Assembly (NCBI RefSeq): GCF_019710745.1
Contig: NZ_JAHKJW010000005.1
Location: 105,480-169,479, forward strand
Origin: Streptomyces beigongshangae
Lineage (GTDB): Bacteria > Actinomycetota > Actinomycetes > Streptomycetales > Streptomycetaceae
Length of the DNA stretch: 64,000 bases
Reading direction: 5' to 3'
The notes beneath the pieces were generated by a model, which saw only the letters and a program-made list of their open reading frames with translations, made no database searches and was not told where the DNA came from. Within the stretch, counting starts at the first letter, position 1. Each line of letters starts with the position of its first letter. Below, in pieces: positions 9,317 through 19,115 of this stretch. The translations under genes and the position numbers were made by a program.

Positions 9317-9367
9317 GGCCGACCCGCACGCCCCGGCGGTGCCGGTCCCTCGTGCCATCATCCTCGC

Positions 9368-9979
9368 GTGCTGAAGATCCCCGGATATGAAGGCGGCCCT
9401 CTGGTCGAGGGCGGTGCCTACCTTGACGATCCGTTGTTCTGGCCCGTGCACCTCGGCACCTGCCTGCGAGGCGAGGACGCGCAGCAGTCCATCGACTTCG
9501 AGACCGGTGAACTGTACGTGGACCACCAGATCCAGCGTGCCGGGCGGCAGATCCTGCACCGGGAGACCGGGACCGAGGGCTCGGACGACTTCCTCCCGCT
9601 GCCGGCACCCTGCCTGAAGGCCCTGCGGATGCGCCGTGCCCAGCAGGCCGGGGACCGGAAGGCTGCCGGGGAGCTCTGGCAGAACAGTCACGATCTGGTC
9701 TTCACCACGAAGTACGGCACGCCGATCGAGCCGGGCAACCTGACCCGCATGTTCGCCCTGCGGCCCCGTCGCGCCGGTCTCCGGGTGATCCCGCTCCGGA
9801 ACACCCGGCACACGTGCAGCTCGCTCCTGGTGGCACTGAAGGTGCACCCGAAGGTGGCTCAGCGCATCCTGCGGCACTCGCAGATCGCCATGAGGACGGA
9901 GGTCTACGCCGAGGCGAGCGAGGAAGCGGTACAGGCCGCGATCGGCGAGCTGTCGGACGCGGTGGGCGGTACCGGTTGA
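9368..9979 (+). pseudogene. Truncated, degenerate tyrosine integrase
   Basis: These 203 codons correspond to the C-terminal catalytic part of an AICE-type tyrosine recombinase. The region expected to hold the first catalytic Arg (GLRRGE-like) is partly preserved as CLRGEDAQQS but looks shortened. Box II reads RNTRHT where HDLRHT or similar is usual, so the His of HxxR appears replaced by Arg. The nucleophile Tyr remains in EVYAEAS. The arm-binding and core-binding N-terminal domains are missing. It lies next to the intact tRNA-Arg, as expected for the integrase of an element inserted there. It is probably inactive. Confidence 0.8.
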
Positions 9980-10018
9980 CGCGGTTGCTGTACTTCGCTG
10001 CTGTACGCCCCTGAAACG

Positions 10019-10050
10019 TCAAAGGCCCCGGAGTGATCCGGGGCCTTTGA
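10019..10050 (-). terminator. Stem-loop after tRNA-Arg
   Basis: A perfect 14-bp inverted repeat with a GTGA loop lies directly downstream of the tRNA-Arg 3' end (minus strand). It most likely terminates the tRNA transcript. Confidence 0.8.
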
Positions 10051-10056
10051 CCTGTG

Positions 10057-10129
10057 TGCACTCGGCAGGATTCGAACCTGCAACCTTCTGATCCGTAGTC
10101 AGATGCTCTATCCGTTAAGCTACGAGTGC
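10057..10129 (-). tRNA. tRNA-Arg(ACG)
   Basis: A 73-nt cloverleaf on the minus strand. The 7-bp acceptor pairs GCACTCG with CGAGTGC. The anticodon stem TCTGA/TCAGA closes the loop CTACGGA (anticodon ACG), and the T arm contains GGTTCGAATCC. CCA is not encoded. It served as the attachment target for the remnant element extending to 8175. Confidence 0.97.
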
Positions 10130-10316
10130 TTGTGTGTTCTGTTGTGTTCGCTCTTCCTTCCGGGCTTTTCTGCCTGGTCGGCGTTGCGGGAACAACATTA
10201 CATGAATGGCGGCGGGACGCGAAATCCGTTTGGTAGACCTGCCCTGACCTGCGAAAACAGCCTTCCGGCAGCCCTGTGCACAGGGTCGTGGAGCGGCGGG
10301 GACGATCATGGAACGG

Positions 10317-10348
10317 ACGAAGCCCCGGCCGTGAGGACCGGGGCTTCG
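10317..10348 (-). terminator. Stem-loop after tRNA-Ser(GCT)
   Basis: A perfect 12-bp inverted repeat (arms ACGAAGCCCCGG and CCGGGGCTTCGT) lies just downstream of the tRNA-Ser 3' end on the minus strand. Confidence 0.75.
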
Positions 10349-10358
10349 TGATCTTCTG

Positions 10359-10449
10359 CGGAGGCGGAGGGATTTGAACCCTCGATGGGATTTGCGTCCC
10401 AAACCGCATTAGCAGTGCGGCGCCATAGACCGGACTAGGCGACGCCTCC
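10359..10449 (-). tRNA. tRNA-Ser(GCT)
   Basis: A 91-nt class II tRNA with a long variable arm. The acceptor GGAGGCG pairs with CGCCTCC. The anticodon stem CCGCA/TGCGG closes the loop CTGCTAA, giving anticodon GCT. The T arm contains GGTTCAAATCC. Confidence 0.97.
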
Positions 10450-10618
10450 AGCACAACCACCCGCGCGAGCGCGAACGGTGCGTGCAGATGATGACACAGA
10501 CGAGCGTGCTGCCACCAATCGGTTCCTACGGTACTAGGCGGCGAGGCCCGACGGCAAAGCCCGTCCGCGGCGCAACGTCCCGGGGCGGGCGGCGTTAGAG
10601 CGGTGGGGCACGTGCTCC

Positions 10619-10663
10619 GGCACACGCCCGGCAGGCACACGCCCGGCAGGCACACGCCCCGAC
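10619..10663. repeat. Three 15-bp tandem repeats
   Basis: Three consecutive 15-bp units of GGCACACGCCCGGCA type precede the SSI-like inhibitor gene. The third is slightly diverged. They could be promoter-region repeats or simple slippage products. Confidence 0.7.
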
Positions 10664-10699
10664 TCCGCTCGAATCCGCCCGCACTCCGTGGAGCCCTCC

Positions 10700-11155
10700 A
10701 TGCTGCGTCGCATCGTCCTCGCCGTCGCCACCTCCGCCGCCGCGTCCTTCGCCGCCCTGTCCGCCGCGCCGCCGGTCGCGTACGCCGATTCGTCCCCCTT
10801 CATGCCGCCACCCGTGAGCGGTACGGGCGACGACCACCTCACCGTGACGGTGAGGGAGGCGGGCGAAGGACGGGACGGCACGTTCGAGCTCGACTGCCAC
10901 CCGGCCGGCGGCAACCACCCCGACGCCCTGGCCGCCTGCGAGCAGCTGGACCGGAAGACCTCGTGGGGCACGGGGCCGTTCGCGCCGGCGCGGGAGGGCG
11001 GGATGTGCACGATGCAGTACGGCGGTCCGGCCACCGCGCACATCACGGGCACCTGGGCCGGCCGCCCCGTCGACGCGACGTACCGGCGCGGTGACGGCTG
11101 CGAGATCGCCCGCTGGGACACCCTCGTGCCCGTCCTCCCGGATCTCAGCGCGTAG
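10700..11155 (+). CDS. Secreted SSI-family subtilisin inhibitor-like protein
   Basis: A 151-residue preprotein with a Sec signal peptide (MLRRIVLAVATSAAASFAAL, cleavage near AYADSS). The mature part has the four cysteines and spacing of the Streptomyces subtilisin inhibitor family, including CHPAGGNHPDALAACEQL. The reactive-site loop follows the third Cys (MCTMQYGG), suggesting P1 = Met and hence a subtilisin-like target. The last cysteine lies in DGCEIARWDT. These proteins bind extracellular serine proteases stoichiometrically. I chose the ATG at 10700, preceded by GTGGAG; the GTG at 10688 is itself part of that sequence. Confidence 0.92.
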   Translation: MLRRIVLAVATSAAASFAALSAAPPVAYADSSPFMPPPVSGTGDDHLTVTVREAGEGRDGTFELDCHPAGGNHPDALAACEQLDRKTSWGTGPFAPAREGGMCTMQYGGPATAHITGTWAGRPVDATYRRGDGCEIARWDTLVPVLPDLSA

Positions 11156-11199
11156 CCACGTACGCGGACAGGCCCGCCGCGGTGGGCCGGGACCTCGTG

Positions 11200-11274
11200 T
11201 CACACGATCGACAGGAGCTGCGCGTCACACGGTCGATCGAGGTCGCACATCACACGGTCATACGTTCTCCGTGG
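11200..11274. promoter_or_regulatory. Three 25-bp-spaced TCACACGRTC repeats
   Basis: The core TCACACG(A/G)TC begins at 11200, 11225 and 11250, exactly 25 bp apart, in the intergenic region before the PAS protein gene. Even spacing of degenerate direct repeats suggests a multi-site operator, or an old tandem duplication. No binding protein can be named. Confidence 0.45.
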
Positions 11275-11425
11275 CCTCCGTGTCCCCTCTCCGTGCGACC
11301 TCCCTCTCATCCGGCGTCGCGAGCGCAACCAGTGCCCGTAGACTCCCTCGCGTGACACGTCGCGGACCCGTTGGCAAGATGGCTACCGCGGTCGGCAAGG
11401 TGCGGTAACAGGGAGGAAGCGTCTC

Positions 11426-14400
11426 GTGAGCAGCAGGCCATCCCGAGGCGCTGCTCGCCTCGCAGCCATACTCGACGCGCTTCCCGATGCGTTGGTGCTG
11501 GTCAACGCCAACGGAACGGTCGTCAACGCCAACACCATCGCCCTGGAGGCCTTCGAGGCCCCGGGCACCGCCCTCGTGGGGCGCGGGCTGCTCGACCTGC
11601 TGCCGCAGTTCGACTCCCGGCTCATCCCCGGCACCATGCGGCGGCCCGAGACCGTCGACGAGAGCGGCCGCACCCGGCCGACCCGGATGGTCGCCCGCCG
11701 CACCGACGGCAGCGAGTTCCCCGTCGAGGTGACGAGCGCGAACCTGGAGAACGCCCAGCAGGCGTACGACGGTTACGGGTACACCGGCGACGAGCTGCTG
11801 ATGCTCGTCGTGCGCGATCTCTCCGGCACCGTCGACACGGAGGCGGAGCTCGCGCGTTCCCAGCGGCAGACGGAGATGATCCTGCGGGCCGCCGCCGAGG
11901 GGGTGGTGGGCACGGACACGGAGGGACGGGTCGTTCTCGTCAATCCCGCCGCCGCCCAGATCCTCGGTTTCCGGGCCAGCGACCTCGGCGGGCAGGAACT
12001 GCACCCGCTGATGCTGCACTCGCGTGCGGACGGCTCGCCCTTCCCGTACGAGGAGTCCCCGCTCGCCGACACCCTCCGCTCCGGACGCAAGCACCGGGTA
12101 CGCGGACAGGTGCTGTGGTCCAAGAGCGGCGACAAGGTGCCGGTCGACCTGACCACCGCCCCGGTGCGGGACGGTGACCAGCTCGTCGGCGCCGTGATGA
12201 CCTTCACCGACCGCCGGCCGTACGACGCGCTCGCCGAGGAGAGGGACGCCGAGGCCGAGCGGCACCGGCAGGAACTCGCGCGGGCCTCCGAGGCACATGC
12301 CGGGGAACTGGCCGCACTCCGCGAGGAGCACGCCAGGGCGCTCGCCGGGCTGCGCGAGCAGCACGAGGAGGACCTGGCCGCCGGAGACGACCGGTACGCG
12401 GCCCTCGCCGAGCGCGAGAAGGACCGTTACGAGGCTCTGTCCGCGCGGCACGAGCAGCTCCTGGCCGTCCTGGGGCGCTCCCTGCGCGGACCGCTCGACG
12501 AGTTGCGCGGCGAACTCGCGACCCTCGCCGCGGACGACGCCGGGCAGTTGTGGCCCGAGGCCAACCAGGTGCTGCACCACCTGTCGGCCGGCTACTCGCG
12601 CATCACCACACTCGTCGACAACGTGCTCGCGTACCAGCGCCTCGATTCCGGCGCCGAGGGCGTCACCCGTACGAAGGTGATGCTGGACGCGGTCGTCGCC
12701 GCCGGTGTCGACGGGGCGGTCGAGCTGATCGGTCCCGGGCGGGTGCAGTTCGCCGTGCACGCGCCGCCCATCGAGGCCGAGGTCGACCCGCGGCGGCTCG
12801 CGACCGCGCTGGCGCACCTCATCGCGGACGTCGCCGGTGTCGACTCCACGGGCAACTCGCCGGTCTCGGCCGGCGGCTACATGGACAACACGGTCGTGGT
12901 GGCGGCCGCGCAGCGCGGTGAGGGCGTACGGATCGAGGTGCGGGGGCCGTACACCGGGGGGGACCCGGTGCACGAGCCCATCGTGCGCGGGATCGTGCGC
13001 GCGCACGGCGGGGTGCTGCAGACGCACGAGGTCCCCGGGATGAGCGGCAGCGCGTTCGTCCTCGAAGTGCCCATCGGGGGCGGGGCCGGGTCGGTCCCGG
13101 CCGTCGTTGCGGGTGTGGCCGCGACCATGGACACAGCTGTGGCTGCGGACGCGAGTGGGCGTTTCGACACCGGTTCGGGGCCGGATGCGGGTTCCGGCGA
13201 GGCCGGTTCCGCGCTCGCGCTGCCCGAGCATGCCTCCCAGCAGAGCGGGCGGCGACGGGCACGGCGCGCTTCCGTCGACGCCTTCCTGGAGAGCGGGGTC
13301 GGGCCCTCGACCGAGGCGGCCGTGCCCACCGGACGGCGCAGGCGCGCCGCGGGGGACGGCGGACAGCCGGAACTGCCGGCGGCGCAGGTTCCCGCGGACG
13401 AGAGCGGTGCCGAGGGCGGTGCCGAGGGCGGCGACGGCGGGACCGGGCGACGCCGGGGCAGGCCCAGTCCCGTCGAGGACGGCGGAGTCCCCGGAAGCGG
13501 CGAGGTCTCCGAGGGCGCGGTCGTGACCGCCGCCGAGCACGCGGCCGGTACCGCGGCCACGGGACTCGGGCAGACCGTACCTCCACAGGGTGTGCCCGTT
13601 CCCGCGGGCGGACGGCGGGCACGCCAGGACGGCGGCCGTCAGGCCCTGCCCGCCGCGCTGCCCGCGGCTCCCTCCCCGTCCCCCGCTCCGGACACGGGCG
13701 CGGCCGGGAACGCCGAGGGCGGCGGAGCCCAGCCGACCGGACGGCGTCGGCGGGCCCTGGCCGCCGCGGCGGAGCGTGCGGCGGCCCAGGAGTCGGGGCC
13801 GCGCGCGGTGTTCGCACTGCCGCCCGCCGAGGCGGACCGCTCCCCCGAGGCCGCCGACGGACTCCATGGCATGGCGTTGCACGATCCTGCCGACGATCAC
13901 ACCCCGCCCCAGCCGCACCCGGTGCAGGCGCCCAGTGGGCGCCGACGGGCCCGGCAGGGCGCGGGGGAGGCAGTCGGCGCGGGTGCAGGTACCGGTGCCG
14001 GTGCCGGTGCTGCGGCGCCCGATGGAGCACCGGGGATTCCTGGGCAGTCTGTTCCGGCCGCGCCCGGTGCGGTCGGGCCGGCCGTGGCCGCCGCCGGGCA
14101 GGAGCAGTCCACGCCGAGGCTCCCCGGGCAAGGAGTGCCGGGTCAGGGCCTTCCGGCGCAGGCGCTCCCGGCACAGGAGCTCCCGGCACAAGCACTTCCC
14201 GCCCAGGCCCCGGGTCTGCCGGTCCCCGGACAGGGCGGGACCGGACAGCCGAGTCCCGTGCAGAACGTCCCGGGGACGCCGGGAGCTCAGAGGGCTCCGG
14301 GGCAGCAACCCTTGCCGGGCCACCTGCCCCCCGCACAGCCCGTCCCCGCACAATCCGTCCCTGCACAGCCCGTCCCCGCGCAGGGCACACCCGCTCAGCC

Positions 14401-16075
14401 CGCACCCGTGCAGGGCGTACCCCCGCAGGGCACTCCCCGGCCAGGAGCCTCCGGTCAGGCTCTCCCGCCGCATGCCCCACCCGCCCCGGGCGGGCCTCTC
14501 CCTCCGCAGGTCGATCAGTACGCCGAGGAACAGGACCCCGAGGGGCGGGGTCCTGTGAGCCAGGCCGGGGTCGCGGGTCCCGCCACACCTGCCCAGGGCA
14601 TCCCCGCGGCCGCGGGGCTCGCCTCACCGCAGCCTCAGCCGCAACCCTCATCGCAGCCGCAGTCCCAGCCGCAGCCCCAGCCCCAGATGCCTGCGGCGGA
14701 AGCACCGGTCGCGGACCCGTCCGCGGGCTCTCAGGCATGGCCGGGCGCGGTCGGCACACCGGCTGTCGCGGAGACGGCGTCGGCCGCCGCCGCCGAGCAA
14801 CCGCGCGTCGCCCAGCCCCTCCCCGCCGAGGCCGCGGATCCGCCCATCGACCCCGACTCGACCCAGGGCCGGGCGATCAGCGTGCGTACGCTCGGACAGG
14901 GCGTTCCGTTCGGCCGCCGCATGGTCGACGCCCAGCAGTCCGGGCCCGGCCGGGCAGCGGCTCCCACGCCCGCGCCCCAAGGACAGCCGCAGCCGCAGGC
15001 GCAAACCCCGGCGCAGCCCTCCACGCAGACGGGAGCCGTGCCCCGGCCGGGGGCCGTGCCGCAGCCCCAGGCGCCCACGCCTCCCCCGCACTCGACCAAC
15101 GGTTCCGGGCGGCGCCGTAAGCTCGGCACCCGTCCCGAGCCCGTCGCCGAGCAGGCGGACACCACGGCGCGCCCGCATCCGGGGACTGGGGGGCAGCAGT
15201 CCCGGCTCGCCCCCGGCACCGAGGGCGCCGGCCGGTCGTACGCCATAGGGGCACCCGACGAGAACGCGGACGAGGGCCCCGAGCCGCTCGACGGCCCCGG
15301 TGGTGCGGTGGAGGTCGCGAACCAGCCCCAGCCGCAGCCGATGGACGACGAGCTGCCCCCGGAGCCCTTGGACAATCCGCGCCGGCTGCTGGTCTGGCCC
15401 GCGCCGGACATCACCACGCAGCAGGCGCTGAGCGACCGCGGCTACCGGCCCGTCATCGTGCACTCCCGCGAGGAGGTCGACGCGCAGATCGCCGCCTTCC
15501 CGGCCGCGCTGTTCGTCGACCCGCTCACCGGTCCCATCACCCGCACGGCCCTGCAGTCACTGCGGCAGGCCGCCGTCGCGGCCGAGGTGCCGGTCCTGGT
15601 GACGGCGGGCCTGGGCCAGGCGACACGCGAGGCGGCGTACGGGGCCGATCCCGCCGTACTCCTCAAGGCGCTGGCACCGCGCGACAGTGAACAGCACCCG
15701 CCGCGTGTCCTCCTCATCGAGGAGCACGCCGAGATCGCGCTCGCGCTGACCTCGACACTGGAACGGCGCGGGATGCAGGTCGCGCGGGCCTCGTCCGACG
15801 AGGACGCGGTCATGCTGGCCGGGCAGATGCGGCCGAACCTGGTGGTGATGGACCTGTTGCAGGTACGCCGCCGACGCGCCGGAATCGTCGACTGGCTGCG
15901 CGCGAACGGTCAGCTCAACCGCACTCCACTCGTCGTCTACACCGCGGCCGTCGACCAGACCGAACTGCCGCGCCTTGCCGCGGGGGAGACGGTGCTGTTC
16001 CTGGCCGAGCGTTCGACGAGCACCGAGGTGCAGGACCGGATCGTGGACCTGCTCGCACGGATCGGCACGAATTGA
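11426..16075 (+). CDS. Giant PAS/pseudo-histidine-kinase protein with C-terminal receiver-like domains
   Basis: A 1549-residue soluble protein. Two PAS domains occupy about residues 10-125 and 148-265, followed by a Glu/Arg-rich coiled coil (about 265-345). A HisKA-like region has GRSLRGPLDELRGEL where SHELRTPL is expected, so the phosphoacceptor His is absent. The following HATPase-like region lacks a normal N box (LAHLIADVAG). A disordered Pro/Gln/Ala/Gly-rich tract of about 700 residues contains recurring GRRRA motifs and QALPAQELPAQ-type repeats. Two receiver-like folds end the protein. The last begins RVLLIEEHAEI and keeps an Asp in VVMDLLQVRRRRAG, but the usual Lys position looks changed. 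GTG start after GGGAGG. It is probably a non-catalytic signalling scaffold; the partner is unknown. Confidence 0.85.
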   Translation: MSSRPSRGAARLAAILDALPDALVLVNANGTVVNANTIALEAFEAPGTALVGRGLLDLLPQFDSRLIPGTMRRPETVDESGRTRPTRMVARRTDGSEFPVEVTSANLENAQQAYDGYGYTGDELLMLVVRDLSGTVDTEAELARSQRQTEMILRAAAEGVVGTDTEGRVVLVNPAAAQILGFRASDLGGQELHPLMLHSRADGSPFPYEESPLADTLRSGRKHRVRGQVLWSKSGDKVPVDLTTAPVRDGDQLVGAVMTFTDRRPYDALAEERDAEAERHRQELARASEAHAGELAALREEHARALAGLREQHEEDLAAGDDRYAALAEREKDRYEALSARHEQLLAVLGRSLRGPLDELRGELATLAADDAGQLWPEANQVLHHLSAGYSRITTLVDNVLAYQRLDSGAEGVTRTKVMLDAVVAAGVDGAVELIGPGRVQFAVHAPPIEAEVDPRRLATALAHLIADVAGVDSTGNSPVSAGGYMDNTVVVAAAQRGEGVRIEVRGPYTGGDPVHEPIVRGIVRAHGGVLQTHEVPGMSGSAFVLEVPIGGGAGSVPAVVAGVAATMDTAVAADASGRFDTGSGPDAGSGEAGSALALPEHASQQSGRRRARRASVDAFLESGVGPSTEAAVPTGRRRRAAGDGGQPELPAAQVPADESGAEGGAEGGDGGTGRRRGRPSPVEDGGVPGSGEVSEGAVVTAAEHAAGTAATGLGQTVPPQGVPVPAGGRRARQDGGRQALPAALPAAPSPSPAPDTGAAGNAEGGGAQPTGRRRRALAAAAERAAAQESGPRAVFALPPAEADRSPEAADGLHGMALHDPADDHTPPQPHPVQAPSGRRRARQGAGEAVGAGAGTGAGAGAAAPDGAPGIPGQSVPAAPGAVGPAVAAAGQEQSTPRLPGQGVPGQGLPAQALPAQELPAQALPAQAPGLPVPGQGGTGQPSPVQNVPGTPGAQRAPGQQPLPGHLPPAQPVPAQSVPAQPVPAQGTPAQPAPVQGVPPQGTPRPGASGQALPPHAPPAPGGPLPPQVDQYAEEQDPEGRGPVSQAGVAGPATPAQGIPAAAGLASPQPQPQPSSQPQSQPQPQPQMPAAEAPVADPSAGSQAWPGAVGTPAVAETASAAAAEQPRVAQPLPAEAADPPIDPDSTQGRAISVRTLGQGVPFGRRMVDAQQSGPGRAAAPTPAPQGQPQPQAQTPAQPSTQTGAVPRPGAVPQPQAPTPPPHSTNGSGRRRKLGTRPEPVAEQADTTARPHPGTGGQQSRLAPGTEGAGRSYAIGAPDENADEGPEPLDGPGGAVEVANQPQPQPMDDELPPEPLDNPRRLLVWPAPDITTQQALSDRGYRPVIVHSREEVDAQIAAFPAALFVDPLTGPITRTALQSLRQAAVAAEVPVLVTAGLGQATREAAYGADPAVLLKALAPRDSEQHPPRVLLIEEHAEIALALTSTLERRGMQVARASSDEDAVMLAGQMRPNLVVMDLLQVRRRRAGIVDWLRANGQLNRTPLVVYTAAVDQTELPRLAAGETVLFLAERSTSTEVQDRIVDLLARIGTN

Positions 16076-16162
16076 AAGCCGACTGCCTGACCGACTGGCC
16101 GCCTGACCAGTCGGCCGCCCTGCACCCGGCCGCCTGACGTCCGATCGTCTGGCCGCCTGACC

Positions 16163-16218
16163 GCCTGGCTGCCTGGCTGCCTGGCTGCCTGGCTGCCTGG
16201 CTGCCTGGCTGCCTGGCC
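16163..16218. repeat. Seven tandem GCCTGGCT octamers
   Basis: Seven copies of an 8-bp unit (the last ends GCC) lie in the intergenic region about 90 bp after the PAS protein gene. It looks like a slippage-prone microsatellite. No function is evident. Confidence 0.85.
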
Positions 16219-16248
16219 ATGGTCGCTCCTGCACCGGTGCACATACAG

Positions 16249-16290
16249 GTGGGTGGGGCGCTGTTTCACGTGAAACAGCGCCCCACCCAC
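16249..16290. promoter_or_regulatory. parS centromere site in a 42-bp palindrome
   Basis: The 14-mer GTTTCACGTGAAAC at 16263-16276 is identical to the parS consensus bound by ParB in Streptomyces and many other bacteria. It is centred in a perfect 42-bp palindrome (two 21-bp arms, no loop). The outer arms could also form a hairpin for the acyl-CoA synthetase transcript ending just to the right (16335, minus strand). In Streptomyces, parS sites cluster around oriC, so this indicates an origin-proximal location. Confidence 0.92.
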
Positions 16291-16334
16291 GTACGCGGCA
16301 CGCAGCACGATCCCCTGGAAGCAGGAGAACCGTC

Positions 16335-17993
<1,659 letters not shown>

Positions 17994-18051
17994 GGCGTCC
18001 TCCCGGGGCGGCATTGCCTACGCGGTAGTAAAGGTTGGGCTGATTCTGCTC

Positions 18052-18069
18052 ACATACCGCGCGGTATGT
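18052..18069. promoter_or_regulatory. 18-bp palindrome, TetR-type operator candidate
   Basis: ACATACCGCGCGGTATGT is a perfect 18-bp palindrome upstream of the acyl-CoA synthetase gene. A partial echo (CTACGCGGTAG) lies at about 18018-18028, nearer the start. The size and symmetry fit a TetR-family dimer site. No such regulator is encoded nearby, so it would act in trans. Confidence 0.55.
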
Positions 18070-18165
18070 CACTACTCCGGGGCGATCGATCACGTCACGG
18101 CGGGGATTGCCCGCCCCCTCACACGCCCTGTGTTGACCTGGCCACGCCCTCGGTACCCGACCCGG

Positions 18166-18711
18166 TCAGCGCACCGGGCCCAGCTCGGGGTCCTCGCGGA
18201 GCTTGCCCAGCGCGCGTGACACGGCCGACTTGACCGTGCCGATCGACACGCCCAGCACCTCCGCCGTCTGCGCCTCGCTCAGGTCCTCGTAGTAGCGCAG
18301 CACCACCATGGCCCGCTGCCGCGCCGGCAGTTTCGTGATCGCGCGCCACATCGCGTCGTGCAGTGCCTGCTGCTCGGCGGGGTCCCCGGCCGGCGGGGCC
18401 TGCGGCTCCGGCAGGTCGTCGCACGCGAACTCGTCGACCTTCCGCTTGCGCCACTGCGACGTCCGCGTGTTCAGCAGCGCGCGCCGCACATAGCCGTCGA
18501 GCGCCCGGTGGTCCTCGATCCGCTCCCAGGCGACGTACGTCTTGGTGAGCGCGGTCTGCAGCAGGTCCTCCGCGTCGCACGGGTTCGCGGTCAGCGAGCG
18601 CGCGGTACGCAGCAACACGGGTTGGCGGGCCCTGACATACGAGGAGAACGACGGGTACGCATGGGTCCGCGTCGCCGCGTTCGAAGCGCTGGTGCAGACG
18701 GGTGTGGTCAT
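18166..18711 (-). CDS. SigE-family (SigM-like) ECF RNA polymerase sigma factor
   Basis: A 181-residue sigma factor. The sigma-2 region (FSSYVRARQPVLLRTARSLT, then DAEDLLQTALTKTYVAWERI) and the sigma-4 region (RAMVVLRYYEDLSEAQTAEVLGVSIGTVKS) have the usual motifs and length of the actinobacterial SigE-family ECF group. A short Pro-rich linker lies between them. No anti-sigma gene is adjacent. Confidence 0.92.
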   Translation of the reverse strand: MTTPVCTSASNAATRTHAYPSFSSYVRARQPVLLRTARSLTANPCDAEDLLQTALTKTYVAWERIEDHRALDGYVRRALLNTRTSQWRKRKVDEFACDDLPEPQAPPAGDPAEQQALHDAMWRAITKLPARQRAMVVLRYYEDLSEAQTAEVLGVSIGTVKSAVSRALGKLREDPELGPVR

Positions 18712-18938
18712 GGCTCCACGCTAGGATCGCCCCCGCTCCGGCGGATCGGCCGCAGGTCCCGAAGCCGTGTCCGCCTCAGGTTGTAGGAGGGGGGCGGGCC
18801 CCACCTCCTGAAGGTGGACACGAGGCTTCCGACCCCTGGGGGTTCACCCCTGGGAGACGGCTCCCGCCGCACTCCTCCCGCAGTAGCCCGTGCCCGGACG
18901 TGGTGCGGGAGGAGCAGACCGTGCGCTCCGGCAGCCCT
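18712..18938. other. Intergenic region with a G+C-rich hairpin
   Basis: This gap holds no supported gene. At about 18779-18813 there is an imperfect stem (GGAGG ... CCTCC) that could terminate or structure a transcript. Beyond it the tandem repeat array at 18939 begins. Confidence 0.4.
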
Positions 18939-19115
18939 CGGCGGTTCAACCGATGCGCGACCGACGCATGCCTCGGTGGTTCAGCTGATGTACGACCGGT
19001 GCGTGCCCCGGCGGTTCAACGGCTGCACGACCGGCGCGTGCTCCGCTGGTCCGACTGCTGCACGACCGGCGTGTACGCCGGCGGTTCAGCCGATGCGTGC
19101 GACCGGCGCGTGCAT
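18939..19115. repeat. Five 35-bp tandem repeats spanning a stop codon
   Basis: Diverged 35-bp units start at 18939, 18974, 19009, 19044 and 19079 (the last is 37 bp). The last unit includes the final nine codons and TGA stop of the DUF1906 gene (minus strand, ending HAPVARIG). The others look like successive copies of that gene end, several retaining a TGA at the same relative place. This suggests serial duplication of the gene's 3' tip into the downstream region. Confidence 0.8.

Noticed and set aside
16163..16218. Functional operator made of GCCTGGCT repeats
   Set aside because: A perfect short-period microsatellite downstream of a gene is more simply explained by slippage.
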